A DNA stretch of 64,000 nt from Prorocentrum cordatum (GCA_963575745.1 CAUYUJ010004765.1:1-64000); one strand, 5' to 3'. Positions 9,866 through 21,429 are shown, counted from the stretch's first letter. A program made the numbers and translations. Notes: a model not told the origin generated them from the sequence alone.

Positions 9866-12800
9866 CCACGCCCATGTCGGCGCACCCCTCAAGCGCTTCG
9901 TGGCCCCATAGGGGGCTCCACCGACGGCCCCAGTGGGCGCGGGCGCATTACTGACCACGCCCACTTCGGCACACCCCTCGCGCGTTTCGTGGCGCCATAG
10001 GGCGCTCCACCGACGGCCTCAGTGGGCGCGACCGCACGCGCATGACTGACCACGCCCATGTCGGCACACCCCTCACACGTCTGGTGGCCCCATGGGGAGC
10101 TCCACCCAAGGCCCCAATGGCTGCGGGCGTATTACTGACCACGCCCATTTCGGCACACCCCTCACGCGTTCCGTGGCCCATAAGGAGCTCCACCGACGGC
10201 CCCAGTGGGCACGCGCGCATGACTGACCACGCCCATTTCGGCACACCCCTCACGCGCTTCTTCGCGGCCCCATAGGGAGCCCCACCGACGGCCCGAGTGG
10301 GCGCGGGCGTATTACTGACAACGCCCATGTCGGCACACCCCTCACATGTTTCGCGCCCCATGGGGAGCTCCACCGGCGGCCCCAGTGGGCGCGGGCGCAT
10401 TACTAACCACGCCCATTTCGGCACACCCCTCACGCGTTTCGTGGCCCCATAAAGGAGCTCCACCGACGGCCCCAATGGGCGCGGGCGCATTACTGACCAC
10501 GCCAATTTTTGCACACCATTCACACGTCTGGTGGCCCCATAATGAGCTCCACCCAAGGGCCCAGTAGGCGCGGGCGCATTACTGACCACGCCCATTTCGG
10601 CACACCCCTCACATGTCTGGTGGCCCCATGAGGAGCTCCACCCAAGGCCCCAGTGAGCGCGGGCGTATTACTGACCACGCCCATTTCGGCACACTCCTCG
10701 CACGTTTCGTGGCCCCATATGGGTGCTCCACCGAATCCTCGAGTGGCCGCGGGCGCATTACTGACCACGCCCATTTCGTCACACCCCCCACGCGCTTCGT
10801 GGCCCCATGGCGAGCTCCACCGACGGCCCCAATGGGCGCGGGCGCATGACTGACCACGCCCATTTCGGCACACCCCTCACGCGCTTCGCGGCCCTATAGG
10901 GCGCTCCACCGACGGCCTCAGCGGGCGCGACCGTATGATTGACCACGCCCATTTCGGCACACCCCTCACACGTCTGGTGGCCCCATGAGGAGCTCCACCC
11001 AAGGGCCCAGTGGGCGCTGGCGCATTACTGGCCACGCCCATTTCGGCACACCCCTCACGCGCTTCGTGGCCCCATAAGGAGCTCCACCCAAGGGCCCAAT
11101 GTGCGCGGGCGGGTTACTGACCACGCCCATTTCGGCACACCCCTCACGCGTTTCGTGGCCCCATATGGGGGCTCCACCGAAGGCCCCAGTGGCCGCGGGC
11201 GCATGACTGACCACGCCCATGTCGGCACACCCCTCACGCGCTTCGTGGCCACATGGGGAGCTCCACCGACGGCCCTAGTGGACGCGGGCGCATCACTGAC
11301 CACGCACATTTCGGCACACCCCTCACGCGCTTCGTGGCCCCATAAGGAGCTCCACCGACGGCCCCAGTGAGCGCGGGCGCTTTACTGACCACGCCCATTT
11401 CGGCACACCCCTCACATGTCTGGTGGCCCCATGAGGAGCTCCACCCAAGAGCCCCAGTGGGCGCGCGCGCATGACTGACCACGCCCATTTCGGCACACCC
11501 TCATGCCTTCGTGGCCCCAAAGGGAGCCCCACTGGCTGCCCCAGCGGGCGCGGGCGCATTACGGACCACGCCCATGTGAGCACACCCCTCGCGCGTTTCG
11601 TGGCCCCGTATGGGGGCTCCACCGAATCCTCTAGTGGCCGCGGGCGTATTACTGGCCACGCCCATTTCGGCACACCCCTCATGCGCTTCGTGGCCCCATG
11701 GGGAGCTCCACCGACGGCCCCAATGGGCGCGGGCGGATTACTGACCACGCCAATTCGGGCACACCCCTCACGCGTTCTGCGGCCCCATAAGGAGCTCCAC
11801 CGACGGCCCCAGTGGGCGCGGGCGCATTACTGACCACGCCCATTTCGGCACACCACCCACACGTCTGGCGGCCCCATAAGGAGCTCCACCCAAGGGCCCA
11901 GTGGCCGCGGGCGCATTACTGACCACGCCCATTTCGGCGCCCCCCTCACGCGCGTCGTGGCCCAATAAGGAGCTCCACACAAGGCCCCAGTGAGCGCGTG
12001 CGAATTACTGACCACGCTCATTTCGGCACACCCCTCACGCGCTTCGTGGCCCCATATGGGGGCTCCACCGAATCCTCTAGTGGCCGCGGGCGCAGTACTG
12101 ACCACGCCCATGTCGGCACACCCCTCACGCGCTTCGTGGCCCCATGGGGAGCTCCACCGACGGCCCCAGTGGGCGCGGGCGCATTACTGGCCACGCCCCA
12201 TTTCGGCACACCCCTCACGCGCTTCGTGGCCCCATAAGGAGCTCCACCGACGGCCCCAGCGGGCGCGGGCGCATTGCTGACCTCGCAAATTTCGGCACTC
12301 CCCTCACGCGTGTCGTGGCCCCATAAGGAGCTCCACCCAAGGCCCCAGTGGGCGCGGGCGCATCACTGACCACGCCAATTTCGGCACACCCCTCACGCGT
12401 TTCGTGGCCCCATAAGGAGCTCCACCCAAGGCCCCAGTGAGCGCGGGCGCATTACTGACCACGCCCATTTCGGCACACCCCTCGCGCGTTTCGTGGCCCC
12501 ATATGGGGGCTCCACCGAATCCTCTAGTGGCCGCGGGCGTAGTACTGACCACGCCCATTTCGGCACACCCCTCACGCGTTTCGTGGCCCCATGGGGAGCT
12601 CCCCCGACGGCCCCAGTGGGCGCGGGCGCATCACTGACCACGCCCATTTCGGCACACCCCTCACGCGCTTCGCGGCCCCATAAGGAGCTCCACCGACGGC
12701 CCCAGTGGACGCGGGCGCATTACTGACCACGCCCATTTCGGCACACCCCTCACAGGTCTGGTGCCCCCAAAAGGAGCTTCACCCATGGGCCCAGTGTCTG

Positions 12801-13307
12801 CGGGCGCATTACTGACCACGCCCATTTCGGCACACCCCCATGCGCTTCGTGGCCCCAAAGGGAGCTCCACTGGCTGCCTCAGTGGGCGCGGGCGTATTAC
12901 TGACCACGCACACTTCGGCACACCCCTCACGCGTTTCGCGATTCCATAGGGAGCTCCACCCAAGGCCCCAGTGGGCGCGGGCACATTACTGACCACGCCA
13001 ATTTCGGCACACCCCTCACGCGCTTCGTGGCCCCATAGGGAACTCCACCGAAGGCTCCAGTGGCCGCAGGCGCATTACTGACCACGCCCATGTCGGCACA
13101 CCCCTCACGCGTTTCGCGGCCGCACATGGAGCTCCAACGAAGGTCCTAGTGGCCGCGTTCGCATAGCTGACCACGCCCACTTCGGCACACCCCTCACGCG
13201 CTTCGTGGCCCCATGGGGGGCTCAACCCAAGGTCCCAATGGCCGCGTTCGCATAGCTGACCACGCCAACGGCGGCACACCCCTCGCGCGCTTGGTGCCCC
13301 CCCCCCC
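9866..13307. repeat. 89-bp satellite array (about 38 copies)
   Basis: The unit contains ACTGACCACGCCCATTTCGG, CACACCCCTCACGCG, CGTGGCCCCAT and GGAGCTCCACCGACGGCCCC. Variants differ mainly at the GGAGCTCCACC(G/C) segment, which alternates between CCGACGG, CCCAAGG and CCGAATCC types. Minus-strand translations (for example MGVVSNAPAPTG) are repeat artefacts in three shifting frames. The array lies in the long intron of gene 1. Confidence 0.93.
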
Positions 13308-13354
13308 CCCCCAGGGAAAAAAAAAAAATAAAAAAAAAAAGGAAAAAAAAGCGT
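13308..13354. repeat. Poly-C / poly-A junction between two arrays
   Basis: A run of C then an A-rich run of about 35 bp separates the 89-bp and 124-bp arrays. At the equivalent place in the second copy (31505-31555) the A-rich run is absent. Confidence 0.7.
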
Positions 13355-15290
13355 CCCCCAAGGCTTTTCAACTTGCGCATGCGCGTGCGACTTGCCTTTT
13401 GCATTGTGAACAATGCAGAACTGCGCCGCCGCGCGCGCGCGGCGGGAGACCCACCGCCCTTCGGCCCCCTTAAAGGGCTCCAGAAAAAATCAAATCCAGT
13501 TTTTGGTGATGACATGTCGGCTTCTGTATTGTGAACAATGCAGAACTGCGCCGCCGCGCGCGCGCGGCGGATGACCCACCGTCCAGTTTTGTGAATTACA
13601 TGTCGGCTTTTGTATTGTGGACACTGCAGAACTGCGCCGCCGCGCGCGCGCGCGGCGGGTAACCCACCGCCCTTCGGCCTCCTTAAAGGGCTCCAGAAAA
13701 ATTCAAATCCAGTTTTGGAAATTACATGTTGGCTTTTGTATTGTGAACAATGCAGAACTGCGCCGCATCGCGCGCGCGCGGCGGGTGACCCACCGCCCTT
13801 GGGCTCCAGAATTATTCAAATCCAACCTGGGGAAACTCTACCTAACATCTCCGGCCTTTGTTTTTGTTTGTTTTTTTGTTGTTTTATTTTGTTTATTTTT
13901 TTTTTTTTTTTTTTTTTTTTGTTAGTGTGAACAATGCAGAACTGCGCCGCCGCGCGCGCGCGCGGCGGGTGACCCAGCGTCCTTCGGCCTCCTTAAAGGG
14001 CACCAGAAAAATTCAAATTCAGTTTTGTGAATTACATGTCGGCTTTTGTTTTGTGAACAATGCAGAACTGCGTGCCGCATCGGGGGGGGGGGGGACAGCG
14101 CGCGCGGCGGTCACCCACCGCCCTTGGGCTCCAGAATAATTCAAATCCAATCTGGGGACTACACGTCGCTTTTGTAGTGTACATGCTGACTGCAGCCGCC
14201 GCGCGCCAAATCGCGCGGCGGGTGACCCAGCGTCCTTCGGCCTCCTGAAAGGGCACCAGAAAAATTCAAATTCAGTTTTGTGAATTACATGCCGGCTTTT
14301 GTTTTGTGAACAATGCAGAACTGCGCCGCCGCGCGCGCGCGCGGCGGGTAACCCACCGCCCTCGGCCCCCTTAAAGGGCTCCAGAAAAAAAACTCAAATC
14401 CAGTTTTGGGAATCACATGTCGGCATTTGTATTGTGAACAATGCAGAACTGCGCCGCATCGCGCGCGCGCGGCGGGTGACCCACCGCCCTTTCGGCCTCC
14501 TTAAAGGGCTCCAGAAAAAATCAAATCTAGTTTGGGGAACTACATGTCGGCTTTTGGATTGTGAGCAATGCAGAACTGCGCCGCCGCGCGCGCGCGGCGG
14601 GTGACCCACCGTCCTTCGGCCTCCTTAAAGGGCTCCAGAAACATGCAAATCTAGTTTGGGGAACTACATGTCGGCTTTGGGATTGTGAGCAATGCAGAAC
14701 TGCGCCACGCGCGCGCGCGGCGGGTGACCCACCGCCCTTCGGCCCCCTTAAAGAACTCCAGAAAAATGCAAATCCAGTTTTGGGAATTACATGTCGGCCT
14801 GCGCCGCCGCGCGCGCGCGGCGGGTGACCCACCGTCCTTCGGCCTCCTTAAAGGGCTCCAGAAAAACCCAAATCCAGTTTTGGGAATTACATGTCAGCTT
14901 TTGCATTGTGAACAATGCAGAACTGCGCCGCCGCGCGCGCGCGCGGCGGGTGACCCACCGCCCTTCGGCCTCCTTAAAGGGCTCGAGAAAACAGCAAATC
15001 CAGTTTGGGGAATTACATGTCGGCTTTTGTATTGTGAACAATGCAGAACTGCGCCGCCGCGCGCGCGCGGCGGGTGACCCACCGTCCTTCGGCCTCCGTA
15101 AAGGGCTCAAAAAAATTCAAGTTCAGTTTTGGGAATTACATGTCGGCTTTTGTATTGTGAACAATGCAAAACTGCGCCGCCGCGCACGCGCGGGGCGGGT
15201 GACCCACCGCCCTTCTGCCTCCTCAAAGGGCTCAAGAAAAATCAAATCCAGCTTTGTGAATTACGTGTCGGCTTTTTTACATTGGGAATT
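13355..15290. repeat. 124-bp satellite with CG hairpin (about 15 copies)
   Basis: The unit has TTCGGCCTCCTTAAAGGGCT, CCAGTTTTGGGAATTACATG, TCGGCTTTTGTATTGTGAAC and AATGCAGAACTGCG. It ends in a self-complementary block GCCGCCGCGCGCGCGCGGCG. The last block can form a hairpin and is alternating CG, so Z-DNA-prone. A 70-bp T-rich expansion interrupts one unit at 13855-13925. Confidence 0.93.
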
Positions 15291-15302
15291 ACCTTCGGCT
15301 TT

Positions 15303-15655
15303 TGGGTGGTGATGGTGGTGGCGGTGGTGGTGGTGGTGTGCGTGGTGTGGTAGTGGTGGTGGTGGTGGTGTGTGTGTGTGGTGTGTTATGGTGGTGGTGG
15401 TGGCGGTGGTGGTGGTGGTGGTGGTGGTTGTGGTGGTGGTGGCGGTGGTGTGGTGGTGGTGGTGGTGGTGGTGGTGGTGGTGGTGTGTGTGTGTTGTGTG
15501 GTGGTGGTGGTGGTGGTGGTGGTGGGGGTGGTGGTGCGTGTGTGGTGTGTGGTGTGTGGTGTGTGTGGGTGGTCGTGGGTGGTGGTGGTGGTGGTGGTGG
15601 TGGCTGCGGCGGTGGTGCGTGTGTGGTGTGGTGGTGGTGGTGGCGACGGCGGTGG
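15303..15655. repeat. (GGT)n/(GTG)n tract following the 124-bp array
   Basis: About 350 bp of GGT/GTGT repeat with runs that could form two-tetrad G-quadruplexes on the plus strand. The same tract follows the two other 124-bp arrays (33293-33645, 49317-49690), so it belongs to the array cassette. Confidence 0.9.
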
Positions 15656-16266
15656 CAGAGCGTCTCTTGGTCTTAGCCTGCAAAGTACCCCCCAAGAGGG
15701 CCCCACGCTGGCCCCAAGAAGCCTCCAAAACGCTGCCGGAACGACCCACCGGAAAGATTTTGATATCAACTCCGGTCGTCGTCGTCGTCGTCCTCGCCGC
15801 CGTCGTCGATCCTCCCTCTCCTATTCCCTCTGCTCCCGCCTCTTCCTCCTCCTCCTCCTCCTCCCCCCCCCCCTTCCTCCTCCTCCTCCTCCTCCTCCTC
15901 CTCCTCCTCCTACTCCTCCTCCTCATCCTACTCCTCCTCCTCCTCCTCCTCCTCCTCCTCCCCCTCCTCCTCCTCCTCCTCCTCCTCCTCCTCCTCATCA
16001 TCATCATCATCATCACCCTCGTCCTCCTAATAGCCGATAGCCTTCATTCGAAGGCATATGCGAGGACGGGTGCGATTCACTGCTGCGCTGGACGTGGCTA
16101 CGGCGTCGGCGTAGCCACATCCAGCGCCGCAGCCGCTACGCATCCCTGATGCGTAGCCTTGATTCGATCAGGGATGCGTAGCCGCTACGCATCCCTGATC
16201 AAGGCAACTCGCCTGGATACTTTTTTGGGATGGGCTGGTGGGGATACGGCGGGATAGGCGAAGCGT
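15656..16266 (-). mobile_element. Candidate introner-like element at the gene 1 exon junction
   Basis: On the minus strand it runs: the 25-bp motif (with a 10-bp internal insertion), CCAGGCGAGTTGCCTTGATC, palindromes, TCCTCGCATATGCCTTCGAA, (GATGAT)n, (GAG)n, TCGACGACGGCGGCGAGGA, a GGCCTTCTTGGGG-like stretch, and TACTTTGCAG at 15687-15678. Both ends look like splice sites. Close relatives are at 33650-34005 and 41640-42021. It abuts the coding frame at 16265, as expected for an intron-creating mobile element. No transposase is encoded, so any mobility would be in trans. Confidence 0.55.
16096..16205. repeat. Cluster of near-perfect palindromes
   Basis: GATCAGGGATGCGTAGC is followed after one base by its exact reverse complement (16168-16202). 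Just before it, GTGGCTACG and CGTAGCCAC form a second stem within longer matching arms starting GCGCTGGA. The related element at 41.9 kb has only single copies of these words, so the palindromes arose in this copy by inverted duplication. Confidence 0.85.
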
Positions 16267-17380
16267 GATGAATCTTCTTCGACTCCTGCACCAGGCTCCT
16301 GAGGTCGCGCCGAAAGCCACTGTCCGCCTTGTTGTTGCCCGAAGCCTCCTCCAAAGCCCCGTAGCACTTCAAGAGCAGCTCCGCCAACTCGCAATTGTTC
16401 CCCCGCTCGCCTGCGTCGGTGGCCGCCTCCTGCTGCAGGAGCTTGGCGGAGCGATCACGGCAGACAGAGCGAGCGAGTTCCTCGAGCTCATGCGTTCCCT
16501 TGGGGCGGAGTTTCTTGCGCCAATCTGGGATTACAGTCGTGGCCTTCTCCAGCCACTCAGCGACGTCTGACTCCCCGTCGGCGCCCAGCTTGTCCATCAG
16601 AGTGTCGTAGTCCGCGGCGACTTTGTCATCGACGGGCGACTGCGACCAGTACTTATCGGCAAGCTTGCCCCACACTTCCGACTCCTTCAGGGTCTCCGCA
16701 ACGTTAGCGCAGTCGCTGCCCAGGGAGGACTTGAGCTCTGGCGCCAGCATGGTCTTCGCAGCTGCGTACGCTCCGGTAGTGGGCCTTGGCACGCAGAGAC
16801 CTAGCACGCAAAGGCATGCGGTGTGGATATCATTCATGACATGAATCAAGGACTCCTTCCCGTCGGCCAGGCCGGATGAGCGGCGCCGCAAGTCGATGTT
16901 GATGGCCCTGGACAGGTTCTCGGCCGCACTGGTGTCAGGGCTCTTGAGCATCCTCTCAAATTCGTCGCAGAAGAAGGTCTTGCCGAGGAGCTCGACAAGC
17001 GTTTTCTCGTCCTTCTCTCCACCGTCGGCGCGCAACACCGACAGCGCAAATAATGATGGCTTCTGGTAGTCCAGCTGGTACTCAGACGGGTCCTTCGTGG
17101 GCCACGGGCGAATGATGTCCACAAACTGGTCGAAATCCTCGCCTGCCAGGCACTCCCAGGCCTTGAACTTCAACTGGGCGCACCAGAACTCGAGCGGCAT
17201 CGGCGGGCAGTCTCTGCTGTCCATGACGACCTTGAAATTGTCTGTGTAAGCAACCCCGTCCTTGCATGTCGCGTGGCCCTTGATGAACAGGGCGGCCGAC
17301 GCAACAGCCATTCTCCTCTTCACCTTGGTGGACTCTACCTCCTCCCTGTTAGCCACCAGCAAGTCGTAGTGGCGCTTTGC
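16265..17380 (-). CDS. Gene 1, large helical exon (about 372 codons)
   Basis: Unknown function. The exon starts at 17380 after CCCCTGCAG with AKRHYDLLVANREEVES and stays open for over 1.1 kb to VQESKKIHH at 16265. Composition is that of a soluble helix-rich protein, with many Leu/Ala/Glu heptad-like stretches, scattered Cys and no membrane segments. The frame is uninterrupted, unlike the neighbouring exons, which supports real selection. At its 3' end it meets the 25-bp intron motif: CAT CAC|GCTTCG gives a phase-0 GC donor; a GT donor slightly further is also possible. No known catalytic motif was recognised. Confidence 0.72.
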
Positions 17381-17451
17381 CTGCAGGGGGGCCAACGTTG
17401 GCCACCTCCTCCTATCCCTCTCCCTCCTCCTCCTCCTCCTCCTCAACGTGC
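17381..17451 (-). other. Predicted 71-bp GC-AG intron of gene 1
   Basis: On the minus strand TTAGAC|GCACGTTGAGG begins and CCCCCTGCAG|GCAAAG ends a 71-bp intron that joins two open frames in phase 0. It contains (GGA)n and the 14-bp palindrome GGCCAACGTTGGCC. A GT donor two bases on would break the frame, so GC is preferred. Confidence 0.6.
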
Positions 17452-17719
17452 GTCTAATGTCATGCATTGCTGCAACATGTTCTTAACGCAGTAGAACATG
17501 TTGGCGTCAGGGGCAACAGTAGTCATGAGCTGCATGGAGTGCAGGAGTGATCAATCCCACAAAGTGGGATAGCGGATGGTTGCACTTCTTCGGCGAAATC
17601 TGGGGGATGCCAGCCCATCCTCGGTGCAGTGTTCTTGACCTTTGCTCTGCCATGCTGCGCGGTGCGTGAGGCATAGCACAGCACATTGGCCGAGTCTCCC
17701 CAGGTCAGCTGGCTGCTGC
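17452..17719 (-). CDS. Gene 1, short exon with internal frame break
   Basis: Reads TWGDSANVLCYASRTAQHG ... DFAEEVQPSAIPLCG from about 17710 to 17560, then in another frame LLHSMQLMTTVAPDANMFYC and VKNMLQQCMTLD to 17452. Both halves look coding (amphipathic, low repeat content). The switch falls at an inverted repeat, ATCCCAC-TTT-GTGGGAT, near 17560-17576. Acceptor AG sites after a T7 tract at 17730-17740 are available (CTTGCAAG or CAGCCAG). The frame break may be a one-base error, a very short intron or decay. Confidence 0.5.
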
Positions 17720-18024
17720 CTTGCAAGCGTTGCGGTGAAAAAAATCCCCCTCCTCCTCCTCCTCCTCCGTGGCAGCCGCGCTGCTTCGGAACAGCCGTGC
17801 GGCTGTCGCGGAATCGGCGCGCAGCCTCTCTGGAAGTCCCAGCGGCCGACTCGCGGCGGGTAGGCCGGCACGCCAATACTTCCGCCAGCCCCCGCCGAGT
17901 TTCCGCCAGCAGCCGCCCTCGTTTCCCTTCGTCCAGCGCGCGCCGAATCGACGCCACAACCCCTCACCCCCTCGGCGGGGGGGGAAGGGGTGAGTGCAGC
18001 AGTCGACCACATTGGTTTGGGCAT
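17720..18024 (-). other. Gene 1 intron
   Basis: CCT-rich and GC-rich sequence with no coding support. The coding-strand side nearest the next exon has (GGA)n followed by T7, a plausible polypyrimidine tract. Confidence 0.5.
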
Positions 18025-18420
18025 CAACGAATTTGCGCCCTGGCCCCAACGACCCCTGCGATCGCCCGCTTGTCCGAGGAGCCGTCCAGAAAATTGAGGA
18101 CGTCAAGGGCCGCCGGATCCCACTCATCGGGCCCAACTGCCCCAGCGGCCCCGGTGGCCGCAGCACGCTTGCTGCCGCGGCTCATTCCGGACCGCGCCGA
18201 AGTGCCTCGACCAACGACTGGAGCGGCGGCCTCCGCACCAACGTCCACGACCATGGAGCCACTCATGGCACCGCGTGCCCGCCTGGCCGGAGGCGCCGCT
18301 GGAGCCCCCATTGAACTGGGCGCACGGCGCCTCGCCTGCGACGCTGCGGGCGCCGCCGCCGGCCGGTTCGCCCGGCTCTGCAAGAAGCTCGGCAGCGACC
18401 CCCCTCCAGCAGCCTGGGAG
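18025..18420 (-). CDS. Gene 1, low-complexity exon
   Basis: The minus-strand frame reads Ala/Gly/Pro-rich sequence (GGGSLPSFLQSRANRPAA, then MSGSMVVDVGAEAAAP) and ends in GPDEWDPAALDVLNFLDGSS and DKRAIAG, which looks like a genuine conserved segment. Likely a linker plus a short helix. Possible donors lie at GGG|GTCGTT near 18045; possible acceptors at CCTCCCAG or TTCTTGCAG (18380-18410). It stands between two stronger exons of the same strand. Confidence 0.45.
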
Positions 18421-18428
18421 GGGCGACC

Positions 18429-18670
<242 letters not shown>

Positions 18671-19091
18671 GACGCAGAACCCAGCAAAGGCGGCAGCCCT
18701 GAGGTCCCCATGTCCTGACCCGCACCCCAGGCACCTGACATGTCCTTGATCCTTGACCCACAAACCGAATGCGAGCGGTCGCGTTTCGACGAGGATGGGC
18801 GGCGGGGAGGGGGGGGGACGATTTGTTAACATGGGGGTCTCCGCTGCGACCCGCCGCGATGGGGGGGGGCGACTGATTAACTTGGGGGGGGGTTGATTTG
18901 TTACCATGGGGGGGCGATTTGTTAACAAGGCAAGGGATGAGGACGACGACGCCGAACGACAAGGACGAGAATGATGACGACGAGGACGACGAGTACGAGG
19001 ACGAGGACGAAAAGTGGCAAGGGTGGAAGAATCGCGCCGCATACGCGGGCGCGCTCTCGGAACGGCCCCGCCCCCCGCAGCCCAGAACAAC
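18671..19091 (-). other. Gene 1 intron with G-rich minisatellite
   Basis: At 18800-18930 four units of GGGGCGATTTGTTAACATGG vary in G-run length. GACGAGGAC-type purine repeats follow at 18930-19020. No coding support. Confidence 0.6.
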
Positions 19092-19856
19092 CTGATAACA
19101 ATTAGGTTGGCGACAGCTCGGGTGTAGAGTGTCGGGTTTGGGCGACCCGCCGGCCTCTTCCTCGCCGTCGGCAGCCTTGCCAATGCCCTTGTGCTCCCGC
19201 ACGCTGTCGATGACGCCGTCAGCTGTCCGCTTGGCCACTACAGCCTTGCACTCGCGGTCCACGAAGCTCATCGTCTTGACCTGCATGCGCCCCTCGGGGC
19301 GAAGGCACCTGTCTCGCCCACCAGTGTCAAGAGCGAGCAACCATTTGTGAACGTCCTTGTCCTGGTCCTTGCGAATAACCTGGCCGAGCATGTCCTGCTC
19401 GTGTTTGGTGCAAGTTGCGGTGAACACGCGTAGCCGGCGAGGCGCCGAGTCGTCCCTGAGCAAGATCACATCTTCCTGCTCGTTCTCCTCATTCACGACC
19501 GGGACGGCCTTGAGGCCGACGTCGGCAGCCTCCACCTGGAAGTGCTGCAGAAACTCCGTTGTGCTGAACACCAAGAACACCGCCTCCATAGTCTGCCCAG
19601 AAGTGGTGGAGGAGTTGACGGCCCCTGGGATCGCCACCTCCAGATCCTCACCCTTCTGGAGCACGCCTCTGGCCTTCTCGACGCGCTTCTTCAGCAGCGC
19701 CGACTCCTTGTACATCTGCACGAAATTGTGGAACGTCGCGCCCTGCAACGGGAACGCGGCGTGGAGCTTCTGGCACTCCTTGCACGCCGGGCCCTTGGCA
19801 ACCAGCTCGAGCTTGCCCTCCACGATCTCCTCAACGTAGACCGCCCACTCCTTATC
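19092..19856 (-). CDS. Gene 1, CxxC-containing exon (255 codons)
   Basis: After a T8 tract and CGCGAG the frame opens with [20 protein letters not shown] and [19 protein letters not shown] long continuous helical/beta region follows ([26 protein letters not shown]-like; [20 protein letters not shown]), with no stop until after a good donor, TATCAG|GTTGTT, at 19092. Earlier donors (for example GG|GTCGCC at 19147) are possible. The CxxC pair followed by a Leu/Val-rich domain parallels the first exon of the plus-strand gene at 50462 (CTTCFDLYCKGF). I infer they are paralogues. Function unknown; a second CxxC-like group occurs in the next upstream exon. Confidence 0.7.
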
Positions 19857-19914
19857 CTCGCGGGCGGCGCCGGCCGAAAAAAAACGCGGGCAATCAAGCG
19901 GGGGTGCGGGAGGG

Positions 19915-20285
19915 GTGAGGAGACCGGAGGGGCGAATCCATCACGATATCTGTCGGTAAACACGATGACGAAGGTGCTACGATGAAGGTGGGACCCGTGG
20001 GACCTGTGGAACCTGGGGATCCTGTGGGACCCGCGGGACCTGCGAGACATGTGGGCGACACCTGTGGGATCTGAAAGACCTGTTGGACTTGTGGGTCCTG
20101 TGGGACCCGCGGGGCCTGTGGGACATGTGGAACCTGTGGGGCCCGTGAGACCTGTGGGACCTGCAAAACCTGCGACACCTGCGAGACTGGTGGGACCTGT
20201 GGGACCTGTGGGCCCTTTGGGACCTGCGGGACCTCTGGGACATGCGACATTTGTGGGACATGTGGCACCTGTAGAACAAATAGAA
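19915..20285. repeat. 9-bp GGGACCTGT minisatellite
   Basis: About 40 imperfect copies of GGGACCTGT/GGACCTGCG. Because 9 is divisible by three, the plus strand reads Gly-Pro-Val-like and the minus strand Gly-Pro-Thr-like triplets, mimicking collagen on both strands. Stops interrupt all frames near the edges. The same family is at 39190-39660. Confidence 0.9.
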
Positions 20286-20995
20286 ACACACATCAACTTG
20301 AATATCCAATCGGTCAACCACCGTGAAAAATCACATCCGTTTCCGGCAGGCCGCACACTGCCGACTCGCCGGCCCAACGGCCAAGGGGCGTCTTCAAATC
20401 CCCGGTATGAGGTGTAAGAACGTGTGTATTTTGCGAACGCACGGCGGCCCCCACAAAGCGGTCCAGGAAAGCTCCAGAGGGCCCCCAAACAAAGGCCCAT
20501 ATGGTCCGAGACGGCCCGGGGGCGGTCAGACACGCCCAAGATAATCCCTGGACGGCCCGAGGAACCTCGAAACGCGTCAGGACAATCCCAAGAGGACACC
20601 CAAGGGGCCCCGACGGGCTGTTGCCCTGAGGTTTCTGACAGATTTTCGCGCTATCGCCTTTCGTGCTTCCGACCGCCAAGGACGGCAGGGGGGCCCCATA
20701 TATCGCCCCAAAACATCCCTGGAGGGCATCCGAAGGGCCACAAGAAAGATGGCCCAAAACGGCCCCAATACGACCCAAAATGCCCCCCGAAGAGGCTCAA
20801 AATGCCCCCAAGAGGAATCCAAGCGGGGAGCCCGACCTGCCATTCGGAGCCTTTCCTCCGAACACGGCCCCCGATTTCACCAGCAAACACCGAAGAAGCC
20901 CCAAAGAGGCCACCAAAGGCCCCCAAGACACCCCCAAGAGGCCCCCAAAAAAAACCTACGAGGCCCTAACCTAAACATGCCGCCACGAGGCCCCT
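20286..20995. repeat. Unique spacer then CCCCAAGAGGC-type dispersed array
   Basis: 20286-20430 shows no gene. From 20430 diverged units such as CCCCCAAACA, GGCCCCAATACGACCC and CCCCCAAGAGG recur at about 11-bp spacing. Part of the gene 1 intron. Confidence 0.6.
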
Positions 20996-21178
20996 GAGAA
21001 GCCTCCCCGACGCCCCCAGAAGCTTCCCAAAAAAGCCTTTTGTCCAAACCACAGTCTGGCCAAAAGCCATTACACACTACAGGCCCTACAGGCCAAACCG
21101 GTGGAATGAGCGAACAGATAGAATTAAATCGCTAGCTGGCAACAAAGGCCATACATGTACAATCAGATTGTCCGGCAC
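20996..21178. other. No gene seen
   Basis: Short stretch with CTACAGGCC repeated twice near 21080. On the gene 1 strand it is the start of the intron after the 21179 donor. Confidence 0.4.
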
Positions 21179-21420
21179 CACTTCGGTCCCGAGCTTTGCA
21201 CAAGCACAACATGCACTCGAGAATGTCCTGCGCGTCGCTGGCCTCGCCGTCGACGTCGTCCGGCTCCTCCTGCTCTTCCTGCTCTTCCTCCTCCTCCTCG
21301 CCCTCTTCCTCGTCGCCGGCCATTGCAACGGCGAGCGCGTCCTCGACCTCGTCACCCCTCTGGCGCTTGGCGGTCGACGGCGGCGTGCGGCACCGACCTC
21401 CAACGGCAGGCGGCACAATA
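21179..21420 (-). CDS. Gene 1, candidate most-upstream exon (acidic, two CxxC-like Cys groups)
   Basis: The minus frame reads KRQRGDEVEDALAVAMAGDE, a Glu-rich stretch, then DGEASDAQDILECMLCLCKA and RDRSG, ending at a GT donor (AAGTG|GTGCCG at 21179 or GAA|GTGGTG at 21182). CMLCLC followed by the CKEC of the next exon could form a zinc-binding pair. The ATG at 21323 is the only plausible start inside; the frame also extends upstream without a clear beginning, so the true start may lie in another exon. Confidence 0.45.
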
Positions 21421-21429
21421 CGTAGGAGG

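Noticed and set aside
9866-13307. Repeated MGVVSNAPAPTG-type protein on the minus strand
   Set aside because: The 89-bp unit is not divisible by three, so the phrase jumps frame at each unit; no frame is kept open over more than a few units.
19900-20300. Collagen-like gene
   Set aside because: Both strands give Gly-Pro-X; stops lie close to both ends and there are no non-repeat domains or signal peptide.
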